Below, piece by piece: positions 26,573 to 35,058 of a DNA stretch of 64,000 nt. Within the stretch, counting starts at the first letter, position 1. Each line of letters starts with the position of its first letter. The notes under the pieces were generated by a model that saw nothing but the letters and a program-made list of their open reading frames with translations, had not been told where the DNA came from and did no database searches. The position numbers and the translations under genes were made by a program. The DNA is from Dehalobacter sp. (GTDB lineage Bacteria > Bacillota > Desulfitobacteriia > Desulfitobacteriales > Syntrophobotulaceae), in NCBI GenBank assembly GCA_023667845.1, contig JAMPIU010000143.1, forward strand, positions 188,574-252,573, read 5' to 3'.

Positions 26573-27719
26573 TAAGAAACAATTTGTTGCGAATTATCCG
26601 CTGGAAGGGGAGAATTCCGTGACCGTAGATGAAATGAAGAAGGAAAATGTCTCGACTTTAATTGAGCTGGGCAAAACCAAGGGTAATCTTACCTATGATG
26701 AGATTGCCAATGCTTTGCAGAAGGTCGACCTTTCTGAGGATCAGATTGAGGAGATCTATGACCAGCTGAGCGGGCTCGGCATTGATGTTGTTGATGACAG
26801 CGTCGAAGTGGTCATCGACAAAGAAACAAAAGATCTTGCCGACGAGATCGCTAATGAGACAGACATTGACCTTTCCATTCCTGAAGGTGTGGGGATAGAC
26901 GATCCCGTCAGGATGTACCTGAAGGAGATCGGCCGGGTTCCTTTGCTGACAGCGGAAGATGAGATTGAACTGGCTCTCAAGATGGAGGCCGGGGATGAAA
27001 TGGCCAAGCGCCGTCTGGCGGAAGCAAACCTGCGTCTGGTGGTCAGTATTGCCAAGCGCTATGTGGGCCGCGGCATGCTTTTCCTGGACCTGATCCAAGA
27101 GGGCAATCTTGGTCTGATTAAAGCTGTGGAAAAATTTGATTACCGCAAAGGCTTTAAATTCAGTACGTATGCAACCTGGTGGATCAGACAGGCCATCACG
27201 CGCGCGATCGCCGACCAGGCCAGAACGATCCGCATACCGGTCCATATGGTCGAAACGATTAATAAACTGATCCGGGTCAACAGACAGCTCCTGCAGGAAC
27301 TGGGCCGCGATCCAACCCCGGATGAAACAGCCAAGGTCATGGAGATACCGGAAGAACGTGTGCGGGAGATCTTGAAGATCGCTCAGGAACCTGTTTCTTT
27401 GGAAACACCGATCGGGGAAGAGGAAGATTCCCACCTCGGAGATTTTATTCCCGACGAGGATGCTCCGGCTCCCTCTGAAGCCGCGTCATTCATCCTGCTC
27501 AAGGAACAGCTTGAAGAGGTCCTTGAGACGCTCACCCCGAGAGAAGAGAAAGTCCTCAGACTGCGTTTCGGACTCGATGACGGACGCACCAGGACCTTGG
27601 AGGAAGTTGGCCAGGAATTCGGCGTAACCAGAGAAAGAATCAGGCAGATCGAGGCCAAGGCGCTGCGCAAGCTCCGCCATCCAAGCCGCAGCAAAAAATT
27701 GAAGGATTATTTAGACTAA
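26559..27719 (+). CDS. rpoD: RNA polymerase primary sigma factor (sigma-A)
   Basis: 386 residues with a GTG start at 26559 inside dnaG, 'GGAGAG' upstream; a later ATG (26634) is possible. Region 1.1-like N-terminus, region 1.2 '[22 protein letters not shown]', region 2 '[22 protein letters not shown]' with the -10 reading '[17 protein letters not shown]', region 3, and region 4 HTH '[21 protein letters not shown]'. This is the housekeeping sigma factor; its short form (no long 1.1 spacer) is typical of Firmicutes. Confidence 0.97.
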   Translation: MAKNNKKQFVANYPLEGENSVTVDEMKKENVSTLIELGKTKGNLTYDEIANALQKVDLSEDQIEEIYDQLSGLGIDVVDDSVEVVIDKETKDLADEIANETDIDLSIPEGVGIDDPVRMYLKEIGRVPLLTAEDEIELALKMEAGDEMAKRRLAEANLRLVVSIAKRYVGRGMLFLDLIQEGNLGLIKAVEKFDYRKGFKFSTYATWWIRQAITRAIADQARTIRIPVHMVETINKLIRVNRQLLQELGRDPTPDETAKVMEIPEERVREILKIAQEPVSLETPIGEEEDSHLGDFIPDEDAPAPSEAASFILLKEQLEEVLETLTPREEKVLRLRFGLDDGRTRTLEEVGQEFGVTRERIRQIEAKALRKLRHPSRSKKLKDYLD

Positions 27720-27834
27720 AATCAGGACTTTCTTAAAAATTTTTCTTATGTTAAAGACGATAAATAAGACTAAAAAGGATTAAGAAAAGTTGAGATAAAT
27801 CCAGATAACGCAAGATAAAATTGATAAAACATGC

Positions 27835-27863
27835 TTGACCGTCGCGCAATAATTCCGTATAAT
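27835..27863 (+). promoter_or_regulatory. Predicted promoter of the tRNA pair
   Basis: TTGACC (27835-27840), 17-base spacer, perfect TATAAT (27858-27863), 15 bases before tRNA-Asn. Confidence 0.85.
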
Positions 27864-27878
27864 AAACGTCGCAGGCTT

Positions 27879-27953
27879 TCCTCGATAGCTCAACGGTAGA
27901 GCAATCGGCTGTTAACCGATAGGTTGCTGGTTCGAATCCAGCTCGGGGAGCCA
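27879..27953 (+). tRNA. tRNA-Asn (anticodon GTT), CCA encoded
   Basis: The acceptor stem TCCTCGA pairs with TCGGGGA (one G-U); D-arm 'GCTCAACGGTAGAGC', anticodon GTT at 27911-27913 in a stable stem, T-loop 'GGTTCGAATCC', encoded CCA at 27951-27953. Confidence 0.96.
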
Positions 27954-27961
27954 TATTTTTT

Positions 27962-28036
27962 GGGCCTATAGCTCAGCGGTAGAGCGGCCGGCTCATAACC
28001 GGTTGGTCCCTGGTTCGATCCCAGGTGGGCCCACCA
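27962..28036 (+). tRNA. tRNA with CAT anticodon (Met or Ile2), CCA encoded
   Basis: Acceptor GGGCCTA pairs with TGGGCCC (T-G wobble in one position); 'GCTCAGCGGTAGAGC' D-arm; anticodon CAT at 27994-27996; T-arm 'CTGGTTCGATCCCAG'; CCA at 28034-28036. Eight bases separate it from tRNA-Asn. Whether it is elongator Met or lysidine-modified Ile2 cannot be decided from the anticodon; it lacks the C1-A72 mismatch and GGG/CCC anticodon-stem expected for the initiator. Confidence 0.93.
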
Positions 28037-28123
28037 CCAAAAATAATGAATTTGAAATCAAAAACAAAACTCTGGTGCAAGCCGGAGTTTATTGTTATAG
28101 GGATGATAACATTGAGGAATACA

Positions 28124-28966
28124 ATGGTTTCAGAACAGCAAGATAATAAGCTGGAAAATAAAACGGCCATAAAGCTTGGCTCCCGCCTGGAGACAATTGC
28201 GTCACTGGTGCCCGCCGGCGCCAGGGTCGGGGATATCGGTACGGACCACGCCTATCTGCCTGTCTATCTGGTACAGGCCGGAGTGATTTGCCAGGCTGTC
28301 GGGGTAGATGTTCACAGCGGGCCTTATGAATCTGCTGTCGAAAATGTTAAAGCCTATGGACTACAGGACAAAATCCAGATCCGGCACGGAGACGGACTGA
28401 CTCCGCTGGAGTCTGGGGAAGTCGATACATTGGTCATTGCCGGTATGGGCGGTGTGACGATCCTGGAAATACTCGCCACGAAGCCGGAAGTGCTGCAGAA
28501 CGTCCAGACACTGATCCTTCAGCCGCAGGGCGCTGAGAATAGAGTCAGATTGGAGCTGCTTTCCGAGGGTTGGAGGCTGAGCGAAGAATGTCTGACTGAA
28601 GAGGACGGCAGGCTGTATACCGTCATTTGCCTGTCCCGCTTAGAAGGCCTGGATAGAGAAGAAGTCGAACAGCGGATGAAGCAGATCATTCAGGATATTG
28701 CCGCGGACTGTACCGGAATGCCTGCGTTGGAAGCAGCAAAGGATCTGGAACAGACGCTGCGTAATTTTATCTGGCAGCTCGGACCGCTGATCATCGAACG
28801 CAAAGAACCCCGCTTAAACAACATCATTGCCGACACCACGAGTAATCTCAGAAGAGTCGTTCTGGAAATGATGCGCACAAACAGGGTTACAGTTTCCCAG
28901 AAAGCAGAACAGATGAGGCAGGAAATCGCCATGATGGAGGTAATAAAAAAATGGCTGTATCAGTAG
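28124..28966 (+). CDS. trmK: tRNA (adenine22-N1)-methyltransferase TrmK
   Basis: 280 residues from ATG 28124, with 'GAGG' six bases upstream; a frame back to 28025 would run into the tRNA and is rejected. SAM-dependent enzyme making m1A22 in tRNA: 'LGSRLETIASLVPAGARVGDIGTDHAYLP' block, motif 'VIAGMGGVTILEIL', 'LILQPQGAENRVR'. A C-terminal coiled coil follows. The rpoD-trmK-nif3 order is conserved in Firmicutes; trmK overlaps nif3 by 16 bases. Confidence 0.93.
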   Translation: MVSEQQDNKLENKTAIKLGSRLETIASLVPAGARVGDIGTDHAYLPVYLVQAGVICQAVGVDVHSGPYESAVENVKAYGLQDKIQIRHGDGLTPLESGEVDTLVIAGMGGVTILEILATKPEVLQNVQTLILQPQGAENRVRLELLSEGWRLSEECLTEEDGRLYTVICLSRLEGLDREEVEQRMKQIIQDIAADCTGMPALEAAKDLEQTLRNFIWQLGPLIIERKEPRLNNIIADTTSNLRRVVLEMMRTNRVTVSQKAEQMRQEIAMMEVIKKWLYQ

Positions 28967-30105
28967 GCCAGGTTGAACAACTCATCGAAAAGATAGCGCC
29001 GCGTTCCTGGGCAGAAGACTGGGACAATCCCGGACTCCTGGTCGGCAGCAGCGCGCAGCGAGTCAATAAGATTCTATTGACGCTGGACGGAACCATGGAA
29101 GCCGTCGAAGAAGCTGTTTCGGAAAAAGCTGAACTGATTGTTTCCCACCACCCGCTGCTGTTTAAATCGCTGAAGAATCTCCGAATGGACAATCAGGCGG
29201 CGTTGGTCCCCCTATCGCTTTTCCGCAATGGGATCTCATTTTATGCTGCCCACACGAATCTGGACCAGTCGTATCTGTCGTCGAGCCTGATGTTTGCTAA
29301 AATGCTCGGATTGCAGAAAACAGAGTTCCTGGAAACCACCTCTGCTGAGAAACTGATTAAGATCGTCACTTTTGTTCCGGAAGAACACGTCGAGACTGTC
29401 CGGAAGGCTCTAACCGCCGAAGGCGTCGGCAGTGGAATTACCGATGGCGAGCACAGTGATGCCTACAGCGAATGTTTCTTCCAGACGAACGGTGAAGGCA
29501 TGTTCCGGGCGCTGGATGGAGCCGAGCCAACGATAGGAAAAGTCGGAGAGCTGACCAGAGTACCCGAGATCCGGCTCGAGAGCATTGTCGAAGAGCACAG
29601 CCTTGGCAGGGCGGTCAAGGCTTTGCATAAGGCACATCCATATGAAGAACCCGCTTACGACCTGATACCACTCCGGAATACCGGAAAACCTAGAGGATAC
29701 GGGGTGGTCGGGACATTACCGAAACCTGTCAGACTGCCCGATTTGTGGGAAGGATTTCTGAAACAGCTTACGGAGAAGTATGGCCATGACTGTTCTTCGG
29801 TGCGATTGGCCGGAGATCCTGACAGAAAGATCAAAAAAATTGCCATATTAAACGGCAGCGGAAGCAGTTTTGTGGCGAAGGCTGCCTTTAAAGGCGCTGA
29901 TTTATATATCACAGGGGAAATCGGCTACCATAACGTGCTGGATTGTCTCGAATCAGGTATGGCCGTCGGTGAGCTCGGGCATTTTCTTAGCGAAATCCCA
30001 ATGATCCATGCGCTTTACGATTATATTAGAGCCGATCGAACAATGAATGACGTAGAACTGGTTATCAGCGCGGCGAGCAAAATACCGTGGTTGAAACGTG
30101 GATAA
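28951..30105 (+). CDS. Nif3-like dinuclear metal center protein
   Basis: 384 residues, ATG 28951 overlapping trmK. NIF3/YqfO family: 'WAEDWDNPGLLVGS', the metal ligands in 'IVSHHPLLFKSLKNL' and 'AAHTNLDQS', a central inserted PII-like domain (about residues 130-240, 'KIVTFVPEEHVETVRKALTAEGVG'), and C-terminal 'DLYITGEIGYHNVLDC' with 'ELGHFLSE'. Annotated in databases as GTP cyclohydrolase 1 type 2 homolog, but the cellular role is unsettled. Long form with insertion is normal for Firmicutes. Confidence 0.92.
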   Translation: MAVSVGQVEQLIEKIAPRSWAEDWDNPGLLVGSSAQRVNKILLTLDGTMEAVEEAVSEKAELIVSHHPLLFKSLKNLRMDNQAALVPLSLFRNGISFYAAHTNLDQSYLSSSLMFAKMLGLQKTEFLETTSAEKLIKIVTFVPEEHVETVRKALTAEGVGSGITDGEHSDAYSECFFQTNGEGMFRALDGAEPTIGKVGELTRVPEIRLESIVEEHSLGRAVKALHKAHPYEEPAYDLIPLRNTGKPRGYGVVGTLPKPVRLPDLWEGFLKQLTEKYGHDCSSVRLAGDPDRKIKKIAILNGSGSSFVAKAAFKGADLYITGEIGYHNVLDCLESGMAVGELGHFLSEIPMIHALYDYIRADRTMNDVELVISAASKIPWLKRG

Positions 30106-30451
30106 AGTTATCAACATGACTGAATTGTCTAAAAGATAAATTTATAGTTGGCTCCAATAGCGTCCTGGTTATTTTTGGACGCATGATCATAAGAGCTCAA
30201 AAGTTATGCACAATTTGTTCACAACTTGTGCATAACTAAGAATTAAAATAATTACAAAATTATAGGGAAAATTTGATTATAGTGTTATAAATTGTAGCTT
30301 GAATTTTGTTTTTGGGATGATATACTGTGATTACGCCGTAATTTGTCGAAGCAACTAATGTCGAAACAAATCATTGCACTCCTGATATACGCTTATGAAA
30401 TAAGCAACAAATTGATTACGGCGATTTACTTTAGATACGTTTAAGAATTAT
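30106..30451 (+). other. Intergenic region upstream of rnpB with DnaA-box-like and dyad elements
   Basis: 346 bases without an ORF. It holds TTATCAACA (30108-30116), a small stem GCGTCC/GGACGC (30160-30182), a perfect 12-bp inverted repeat (30202-30213 / 30226-30237) whose arms contain TTATGCACA and its complement TGTGCATAA, with TTGTTCACA between them, and the 13-base dyad ATTACGCCGTAAT (30330-30342) whose half ATTACGGCG recurs near 30415. TTATNCACA is the bacterial DnaA box. Confidence 0.6.
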
Positions 30452-30480
30452 TTGACCAAAAACAGATAATCTAGTAAGAT
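30452..30480 (+). promoter_or_regulatory. Predicted promoter of rnpB
   Basis: TTGACC (30452-30457), 17-base spacer, TAAGAT (30475-30480), five bases before the mature RNA end. Confidence 0.7.
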
Positions 30481-30485
30481 TGGAT

Positions 30486-30852
30486 AGCGAAGTCAACCGG
30501 ATGGTCGCGGGGACAAGTGCCGAAAGGTCGTCTCTGAGGAAAGTCCGAGCTCCACAGGGCAGGGTGCCGGGTAACGCCCGGCGGGGGGAGAATCCCTTCG
30601 AGGAAAGTGCAACAGAGATATACCGCCGCTGCCAAGCGGTAAGGGTGGAAAGGTGAGGTAAGAGCTCACCGGCAGTCAGGTAACTGGCTGGCCCTGCAAA
30701 CCCCACCTGGAGCAAGACCAAATAGAGGAACGATGGAGCTGCCCGCTCTGTTCCCGGGTAAGGTCGCTTGAGGCTGTCGGTAACGGCAGTCCTAGATAGA
30801 TGATCATCACCTCGCAAGAGGTACAGAACTCGGCTTATAGGTTGACTTCGCT
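30486..30852 (+). ncRNA. rnpB: RNase P RNA
   Basis: The ends AGCGAAGTCAAC (30486-30497) and GTTGACTTCGCT (30841-30852) form helix P1. Universal core elements are present: 'GAGGAAAGTCCGAGCTCC', 'CAGGGTGCCGG...', 'GAGGAAAGTGCAACAGAGA', 'CCTGCAAACCCC', and 'AGAACTCGGCTTATAGG' near the 3' end. It is the catalytic RNA that matures tRNA 5' ends with RnpA. About 367 nt, size consistent with the ancestral A-type fold. Confidence 0.96.
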
Positions 30853-30899
30853 TACATACTTTGTTTATGAAAATTGAATGTTATTTCACATATTGGTTA

Positions 30900-30928
30900 T
30901 TGACAGAAGGTAACATGTTACGTATAAT
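30900..30928 (+). promoter_or_regulatory. Sigma-A promoter of the marR operon
   Basis: Perfect TTGACA (30900-30905), 17-base spacer, perfect TATAAT (30923-30928). The spacer and the region downstream of -10 are covered by the two palindromic operators. Confidence 0.9.
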
Positions 30929-30952
30929 AACAACGTAACATGTTACCTTCTG
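30904..30952 (+). promoter_or_regulatory. Double palindromic operator of the MarR regulator
   Basis: A perfect 20-bp inverted repeat (30904-30923 and 30933-30952, 9-base spacer ATAATAACA). Each arm itself contains the 12-bp palindrome GTAACATGTTAC, so two identical dyad sites lie 29 bp apart and overlap the promoter spacer and start region. This is the expected layout for MarR autorepression by two dimers. Confidence 0.88.
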
Positions 30953-30968
30953 TTTATGGAGGCGAAAA

Positions 30969-31430
30969 ATGATGAACGAACTGGAACAACAGGCTGATAT
31001 TTTCGGAACCATCTTTGTATTGTCAAACAGGCTGCAGGTACTTGGGGATGCTTTTGATAAGAATATTACCATTAAGCAGTGGCTTTTTCTGGTCAGTGTG
31101 GTCCATTTTGAAGAGCCGCCGACGGTTAGTGAAGCGGCTGATTACATCGGTTATTCCAGGCAGAATGCCAAACGCTTGGCAGCGACGCTCGAAGAAAGCG
31201 GATTTATAATCATCTCAAAAGATAAAAAAGATGCCAGAGCTTTGAGAATTGCACTCACCCCAAAATTCAACACCTATTTTGGGGAACGGAGACAGAGAGA
31301 ATTGGTATTCATGCAGAAGCTTTTTAACGGATTTGACCCTGAATTAACGGATGGATTTTATCAAGGTTTAGTCAAGCTCGGCCACAATATTGAAATGATG
31401 GAGACTGAAAATGAAGAGATTAAGGAGTAA
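30969..31430 (+). CDS. MarR family transcriptional regulator
   Basis: 153 residues; ATG 30969 after 'TGGAGGCG' (a second ATG follows immediately). Winged HTH protein: dimerisation helices at both ends, central 'TIKQWLFLVSVVHFEEPPTVSEAADYIG' region with recognition helix 'SRQNAKRLAATLEESGFI' and wing 'ISKDKKDARALRIALTPKF', matching MarR. Ligand unknown. It overlaps the next gene by 20 bases, so both are transcribed from the promoter at 30900, under likely autorepression via the palindromes at 30904-30952. Confidence 0.9.
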   Translation: MMNELEQQADIFGTIFVLSNRLQVLGDAFDKNITIKQWLFLVSVVHFEEPPTVSEAADYIGYSRQNAKRLAATLEESGFIIISKDKKDARALRIALTPKFNTYFGERRQRELVFMQKLFNGFDPELTDGFYQGLVKLGHNIEMMETENEEIKE

Positions 31431-32277
31431 AAAAATGATAACGTTAGGTGTTGTTACAGGTATTCTTGCATCGATTATTCTGCTGGCCGTCGTCTACTTT
31501 AGCCAACCTTATTCGTCTTTAAAATCAGACTTTAATAAGACGGCTGCCCAACTTATTTCTGAGACCCAACCGGAAACAAAAATGTTTTCGCAGCAGGATA
31601 TTGCCCGTTTGCCTGAGCCTGTCCGAAAATATTTTATTCACTGCGGCTATATCGGTACTTCCAAAATGTCCTGGATGAAAACCAAATTTAAAGACGTACC
31701 TTTTTCCACCGGCGTGGATAAGGCAACGCTTACCATTGACTATATGCAGTATAACTTTGTTGAAACGCCGAACCGCTTGGCTTTCATCGACAGTGCGATG
31801 TACGGAATCCCTTTTCAGGGCTTCGATAGCTACAATCAAGGCGTGGGCTCTATGAAAGGCGTGATCGCCAAAGCCTTTACGCTGTTTGACCAAAAGGGTG
31901 TCGAAATGGATAAGGCCTGTCTGGCAACGGTGCTCGCAGAGAGTTTGTATGTACCAAACATTGCCTTACAAGACTACATCACTTGGGAAGCGATTGACGA
32001 TATGCATGCCAAAGCGTCGATTACTTCCTTCGGCATAAGCGCGAGTGGCATCTTTACCTTCAATGAAGCAGGAGAAATACTTGAATTTACCACCAATGAC
32101 CGAATGGCTGTAAGTTTTGACGGCAGTAAGCAAAGCATCCCCTGGTCTGCGGTATATGAAGGTTATGAGAGGAATGAGAACGGTATCTTCAAACCGACCA
32201 TTTTAAAGGCAGTCTGGCATTATCCGGAAGGAGATCTGATTTATTTTAACGGGGAAATTTTATCTTCATCAACGTAA
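31411..32277 (+). CDS. DUF6544-like membrane-anchored protein
   Basis: 288 residues from ATG 31411 (GGAG seven bases upstream); ATG 31435 with AAGGAG is equally well placed. The N-terminus has a basic stretch (KRLRSKK) and one hydrophobic helix, so it is anchored with the body probably outside. 'RLPEPVRKYFIHCGYIG' and 'GYERNENGIFKPT' resemble the DUF6544/DUF6920 family, for which no function is established. Co-transcribed with the MarR gene and so presumably part of the response controlled by its unknown ligand. Confidence 0.8.
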   Translation: MKRLRSKKMITLGVVTGILASIILLAVVYFSQPYSSLKSDFNKTAAQLISETQPETKMFSQQDIARLPEPVRKYFIHCGYIGTSKMSWMKTKFKDVPFSTGVDKATLTIDYMQYNFVETPNRLAFIDSAMYGIPFQGFDSYNQGVGSMKGVIAKAFTLFDQKGVEMDKACLATVLAESLYVPNIALQDYITWEAIDDMHAKASITSFGISASGIFTFNEAGEILEFTTNDRMAVSFDGSKQSIPWSAVYEGYERNENGIFKPTILKAVWHYPEGDLIYFNGEILSSST

Positions 32278-32323
32278 ATAAAACCGTTATGTAAAATTCC
32301 TCGTCTAACAATCCAAAAAATAT

Positions 32324-32737
32324 TTATCGTTTAGCTTCAAGCCGTTCTAGTCTTTCAGAAACACGTTGATTGGTTTCGATCTGGCTCTCGCGGAAATCGA
32401 ATAAAGCATTGACTTTTCCAGAAAGATCATGCTCCACACGCGCTTGGCTTTGGCGAATGTTGATAATGTCCGCCTTAATCGTTTGGATGTCCTGCTGCAT
32501 CTGCTCCTGGCTAACAGCAATTGTATCTATACTCGTCCAGATTTGCTGCTGGCCGGCCTTGAACTCTTGCTGGTCAGACTGAAGATGCTGTAAGCCAGAC
32601 CGAATTTCTTGTTGGTTAGACTGAAGTTGTTGTAGCCCTTCTTCGAATCGATCCTGTCGGCTATCAAGTCGTTCCATTCTATTCCCAAGAGAACCCAATT
32701 GATCCAGTACCAGTTCCTGAAATTGATCGTTATCCAT
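32324..32737 (-). CDS. Small coiled-coil protein with Gln-rich heptads
   Basis: 137 residues on the minus strand, with a strong AAAGGAGGT seven bases before the ATG. The whole protein is predicted coiled coil, with two 14-residue repeats ('GLQQLQSNQQEIRS' and 'GLQHLQSDQQEFKA') and a C-terminal 'SERLERLEAKR'. No cysteine, membrane segment or enzyme motif. I do not recognise a function. A similar but shorter coiled-coil gene lies at 63424-63669. It is convergent with the DUF6544-like gene. Confidence 0.8.
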   Translation of the reverse strand: MDNDQFQELVLDQLGSLGNRMERLDSRQDRFEEGLQQLQSNQQEIRSGLQHLQSDQQEFKAGQQQIWTSIDTIAVSQEQMQQDIQTIKADIINIRQSQARVEHDLSGKVNALFDFRESQIETNQRVSERLERLEAKR

Positions 32738-32950
32738 CTGTTTTACCTCCTTTCAGTAATTTTACTTCCTGAGACATCCTTATTATACCATATAATGGAA
32801 TACAAGGGAACATATGTTTGTGCAAAATATTTTCGTTTTTGCCTTTGGACAAAGATATAAGTACATTTTATAGTGTTTCTAGTGTAATGAAAACGGCTCG
32901 AGCCCTTTGATATGAGCTTATTTTAAAATCAATCTTAAATTCACTTACTT
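32738..32950. other. Intergenic region left of the respiration module
   Basis: AT-rich non-coding sequence; GGTATAATAAGG on the minus strand near 32784-32795 may be the -10 of the coiled-coil gene. Nothing else recognisable before the gene remnant starting at 32951. Confidence 0.5.
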
Positions 32951-33030
32951 CCCCGATAATGCTCCCGGTAATGTCGGCAATACTCGCTGTGATTACCGGG
33001 ATGTCTATGTTATGTTCACGAAAAGCTCAG
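32951..33030 (-). pseudogene. 80-bp remnant of the ferritin-like gene
   Basis: This stretch matches 43636-43716, codons about 53-80 of the intact ferritin-like gene, with four substitutions and one missing A. The frame is broken by the deletion, and no start, stop or ribosome site belongs to it. It lies in the same orientation as the intact copy, 10.7 kb away, on the other side of the respiration module. Confidence 0.9.
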
Positions 33031-33118
33031 TTTGTCAAGGTTTGTAACGTTTTTCACGACAGAAATGATCTGAATTATATTTTATAATAAGATAAAGATA
33101 TAAAAAAGGAGGGATATC

Positions 33119-34240
33119 GTGTCGGAGAATAAACTATTATTGTCATTTTTACTGGAGTTAAGTGAAGCCCTGTCGAATTATGGGCAACCGCAGATCCAAG
33201 AAGAACTGCCAAAGTTGTTTTGCGAAGTTATCAAGGCAGATGGTTGTGCGATTTATGAGCAAAAGATTAATAACTATATTTTACATAAACAATATTCTGC
33301 TTCGGTTTCTTCTCACTTTGCTTCTTTCTGGCAGCAGATAGGATGGAATTTATCGACTGCTGCTGTATATATTGACGCTCCAGAAACAGCCGGTCGCTAT
33401 TTTCAGGGCGGAATCTGGCAGAGATGCCTGTTGTTGCCTTTGCTAAGAGAAGATAAGATTGAGGGAGTTTTGCTGGCAGGCTGGGCGGGGGCCTCTCCTT
33501 TAGACGGTTTATTACAGGAAGAGCTACGGCTATTGCAGCCTATATCCCAGCTTTTATCAGATATCTATTGCACCACGCATCTGATCACTGCCCTGAAAGA
33601 GAGAGAAAAATCCCTGTCCATCCTTTATCAGAAAGCTGAACAAGAGCTGGAAAACGGTCGCAGACAGGTATCTCTAGCCCTTCATGATGAGGTGGGACAA
33701 GTGCTGACCTCAATATTGCTTCAATTGAATATTCTGCAACAATCAGAGGATTTGGACTATGTGAAAGGGCGTCTTGGTGGTCTTTCTCATATTACGCAGC
33801 AAACCCTTGAGGAAGTCCGGCGTATTTCCCATAATTTGCGGCCTGCTCTATTAGAAAATTTAGGTTTACAGGCGGCGTTGGAATCTCATATTAAGGAATA
33901 CACAGATTCCACGGGAATTGCGGTGGAGTTTAGGCACCATAATCTGGAGGAACGCTTACCCGATGATGTGGAGATCATCGTTTACCGGGCGGTGCAGGAA
34001 GGACTGACCAATGTCGCCCGCCATGCCGGAGCCAGTTCCGTTATGATTAATTTGACGGTAAAAAGCAACAAACTTCTGCTGCAAATTGCAGATAATGGTA
34101 AAGGCATGGAAGAAAGAAAAAGCAGTGGCCTCGGTCTTTTGGGGATAGAGGAGCGGGTGAAGCTGGCTAAGGGTAAATTCTGGTTGCTTAATCAAAAGGA
34201 TCAGGGATTAACTCTCAATATCTTACTGCCCTTGGTTTAA
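33119..34240 (+). CDS. GAF-domain sensor histidine kinase (NarL-type partner)
   Basis: 373 residues, GTG start 33119 after 'AAAGGAGGG'. No transmembrane segment, so a cytoplasmic sensor. N-terminal GAF-like domain (about 15-155), coiled coil, HisKA_3 dimerisation box 'SLALHDEVGQVLTSILLQLN' with the phospho-accepting His, and HATPase_c with N box 'VQEGLTNVARHAGA', G1 'DNGKGM' and 'GLGLLGIEERV'. Two cysteines in the GAF part ('FCEVIKADGCAIYE') could bind a cofactor, but this is speculation. Paired with the regulator 17 bases downstream; probably controls the molybdoenzyme operon. Confidence 0.92.
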   Translation: MSENKLLLSFLLELSEALSNYGQPQIQEELPKLFCEVIKADGCAIYEQKINNYILHKQYSASVSSHFASFWQQIGWNLSTAAVYIDAPETAGRYFQGGIWQRCLLLPLLREDKIEGVLLAGWAGASPLDGLLQEELRLLQPISQLLSDIYCTTHLITALKEREKSLSILYQKAEQELENGRRQVSLALHDEVGQVLTSILLQLNILQQSEDLDYVKGRLGGLSHITQQTLEEVRRISHNLRPALLENLGLQAALESHIKEYTDSTGIAVEFRHHNLEERLPDDVEIIVYRAVQEGLTNVARHAGASSVMINLTVKSNKLLLQIADNGKGMEERKSSGLGLLGIEERVKLAKGKFWLLNQKDQGLTLNILLPLV

Positions 34241-34257
34241 GCAAGTAGGAGGTTAGC

Positions 34258-34929
34258 ATGGAAAAGCAGACAACAATTTATTTGGTAGACGACCATAAAC
34301 TGTTGCGGGACACCCTGCGGATGTTCCTGGAAAGTAAAGCGAATATTCGGGTGGTTGGCGAGGCAGGCAATGGAGCCGATGCGGTTGCGGAAGTACTCTA
34401 TTTGCAGCCGGATTTGGTACTGATGGATATTTCTCTGCCTGATTTTGATGGAGTAGAAGCCACGGCCCGAATTATCAAAGGTCTGCCAAATATTAAAGTG
34501 ATTGCTGTTACCATGCATCCGGAACAGCTTTATTTGCTAAAGTTTCTCGAAGCCGGCGGGATGGGGTATCTTCATAAATCTGCGGCTGACCGGGATCTGC
34601 TTAAGGCAATTGAGCAAGTTCAGCGGGGTGAGGTTTTCTTAAGCACAGATGGTGTGCAGGTAATAGCCGGCCAATACAGGGTTCAGAGTTCAATTCCATC
34701 GGCAGTACCCCAGAAGGAAATATCCCCTGAAGTTCTATCTTACAGAGAAAGACAGGTACTTGGTCTGCTTTCCCATGGTTATAGCAGTCGGGAAATCGGT
34801 GAGATACTTTTTTTATCCGCCAGTACCGTTGAAACTTACAAACGGCGTATCAGTGAAAAACTAAAATTATTTAAGAAAGCGGATTTAGTGGAATACACCA
34901 TCCGTCATAAAATATTTGAAGATATGTAG
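34258..34929 (+). CDS. NarL/FixJ family response regulator
   Basis: 223 residues, ATG 34258 after 'GTAGGAGG'. Receiver domain with acidic pair 'LVDDHKLLRD', phospho-acceptor Asp in 'LVLMDISLPDFDG', Thr in 'VIAVTMHP' and Lys in 'YLHKSAADRDLLKAI'; C-terminal LuxR-type HTH 'LSYRERQVLGLLSHGYSSREIGEILFLSASTVETYKRRI' region. It should be phosphorylated by the adjacent kinase and activate the downstream operon. Confidence 0.94.
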   Translation: MEKQTTIYLVDDHKLLRDTLRMFLESKANIRVVGEAGNGADAVAEVLYLQPDLVLMDISLPDFDGVEATARIIKGLPNIKVIAVTMHPEQLYLLKFLEAGGMGYLHKSAADRDLLKAIEQVQRGEVFLSTDGVQVIAGQYRVQSSIPSAVPQKEISPEVLSYRERQVLGLLSHGYSSREIGEILFLSASTVETYKRRISEKLKLFKKADLVEYTIRHKIFEDM

Positions 34930-34932
34930 CAG

Positions 34933-34953
34933 TTGTCATGGAATACGTGACCA
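34933..34953 (+). promoter_or_regulatory. Possible operator dyad upstream of the molybdoenzyme operon
   Basis: TTGTCA and TGACCA flank 'TGGAATACG', giving an imperfect dyad (GTCA N9 TGAC) just after the response regulator gene and about 105 bases before the receiver-like frame. A candidate site for the neighbouring regulator; support is weak. Confidence 0.3.
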
Positions 34954-35058
34954 AATAGGGAAAGAAGATCGATGGTTCTTCATGACAGACAGATAAATCT
35001 CTTTTTTGTAAACTAAAGTCAAATTGTATGCGCGTACGATTTAAAGGAGTTGTTTTTG

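Noticed and set aside
28025-28123. N-terminal extension of TrmK
   Set aside because: Would begin inside the tRNA gene; the ATG at 28124 has a proper Shine-Dalgarno and fits the family length.
30431-30817. Minus-strand 128-codon frame
   Set aside because: Lies entirely on the RNase P RNA gene.
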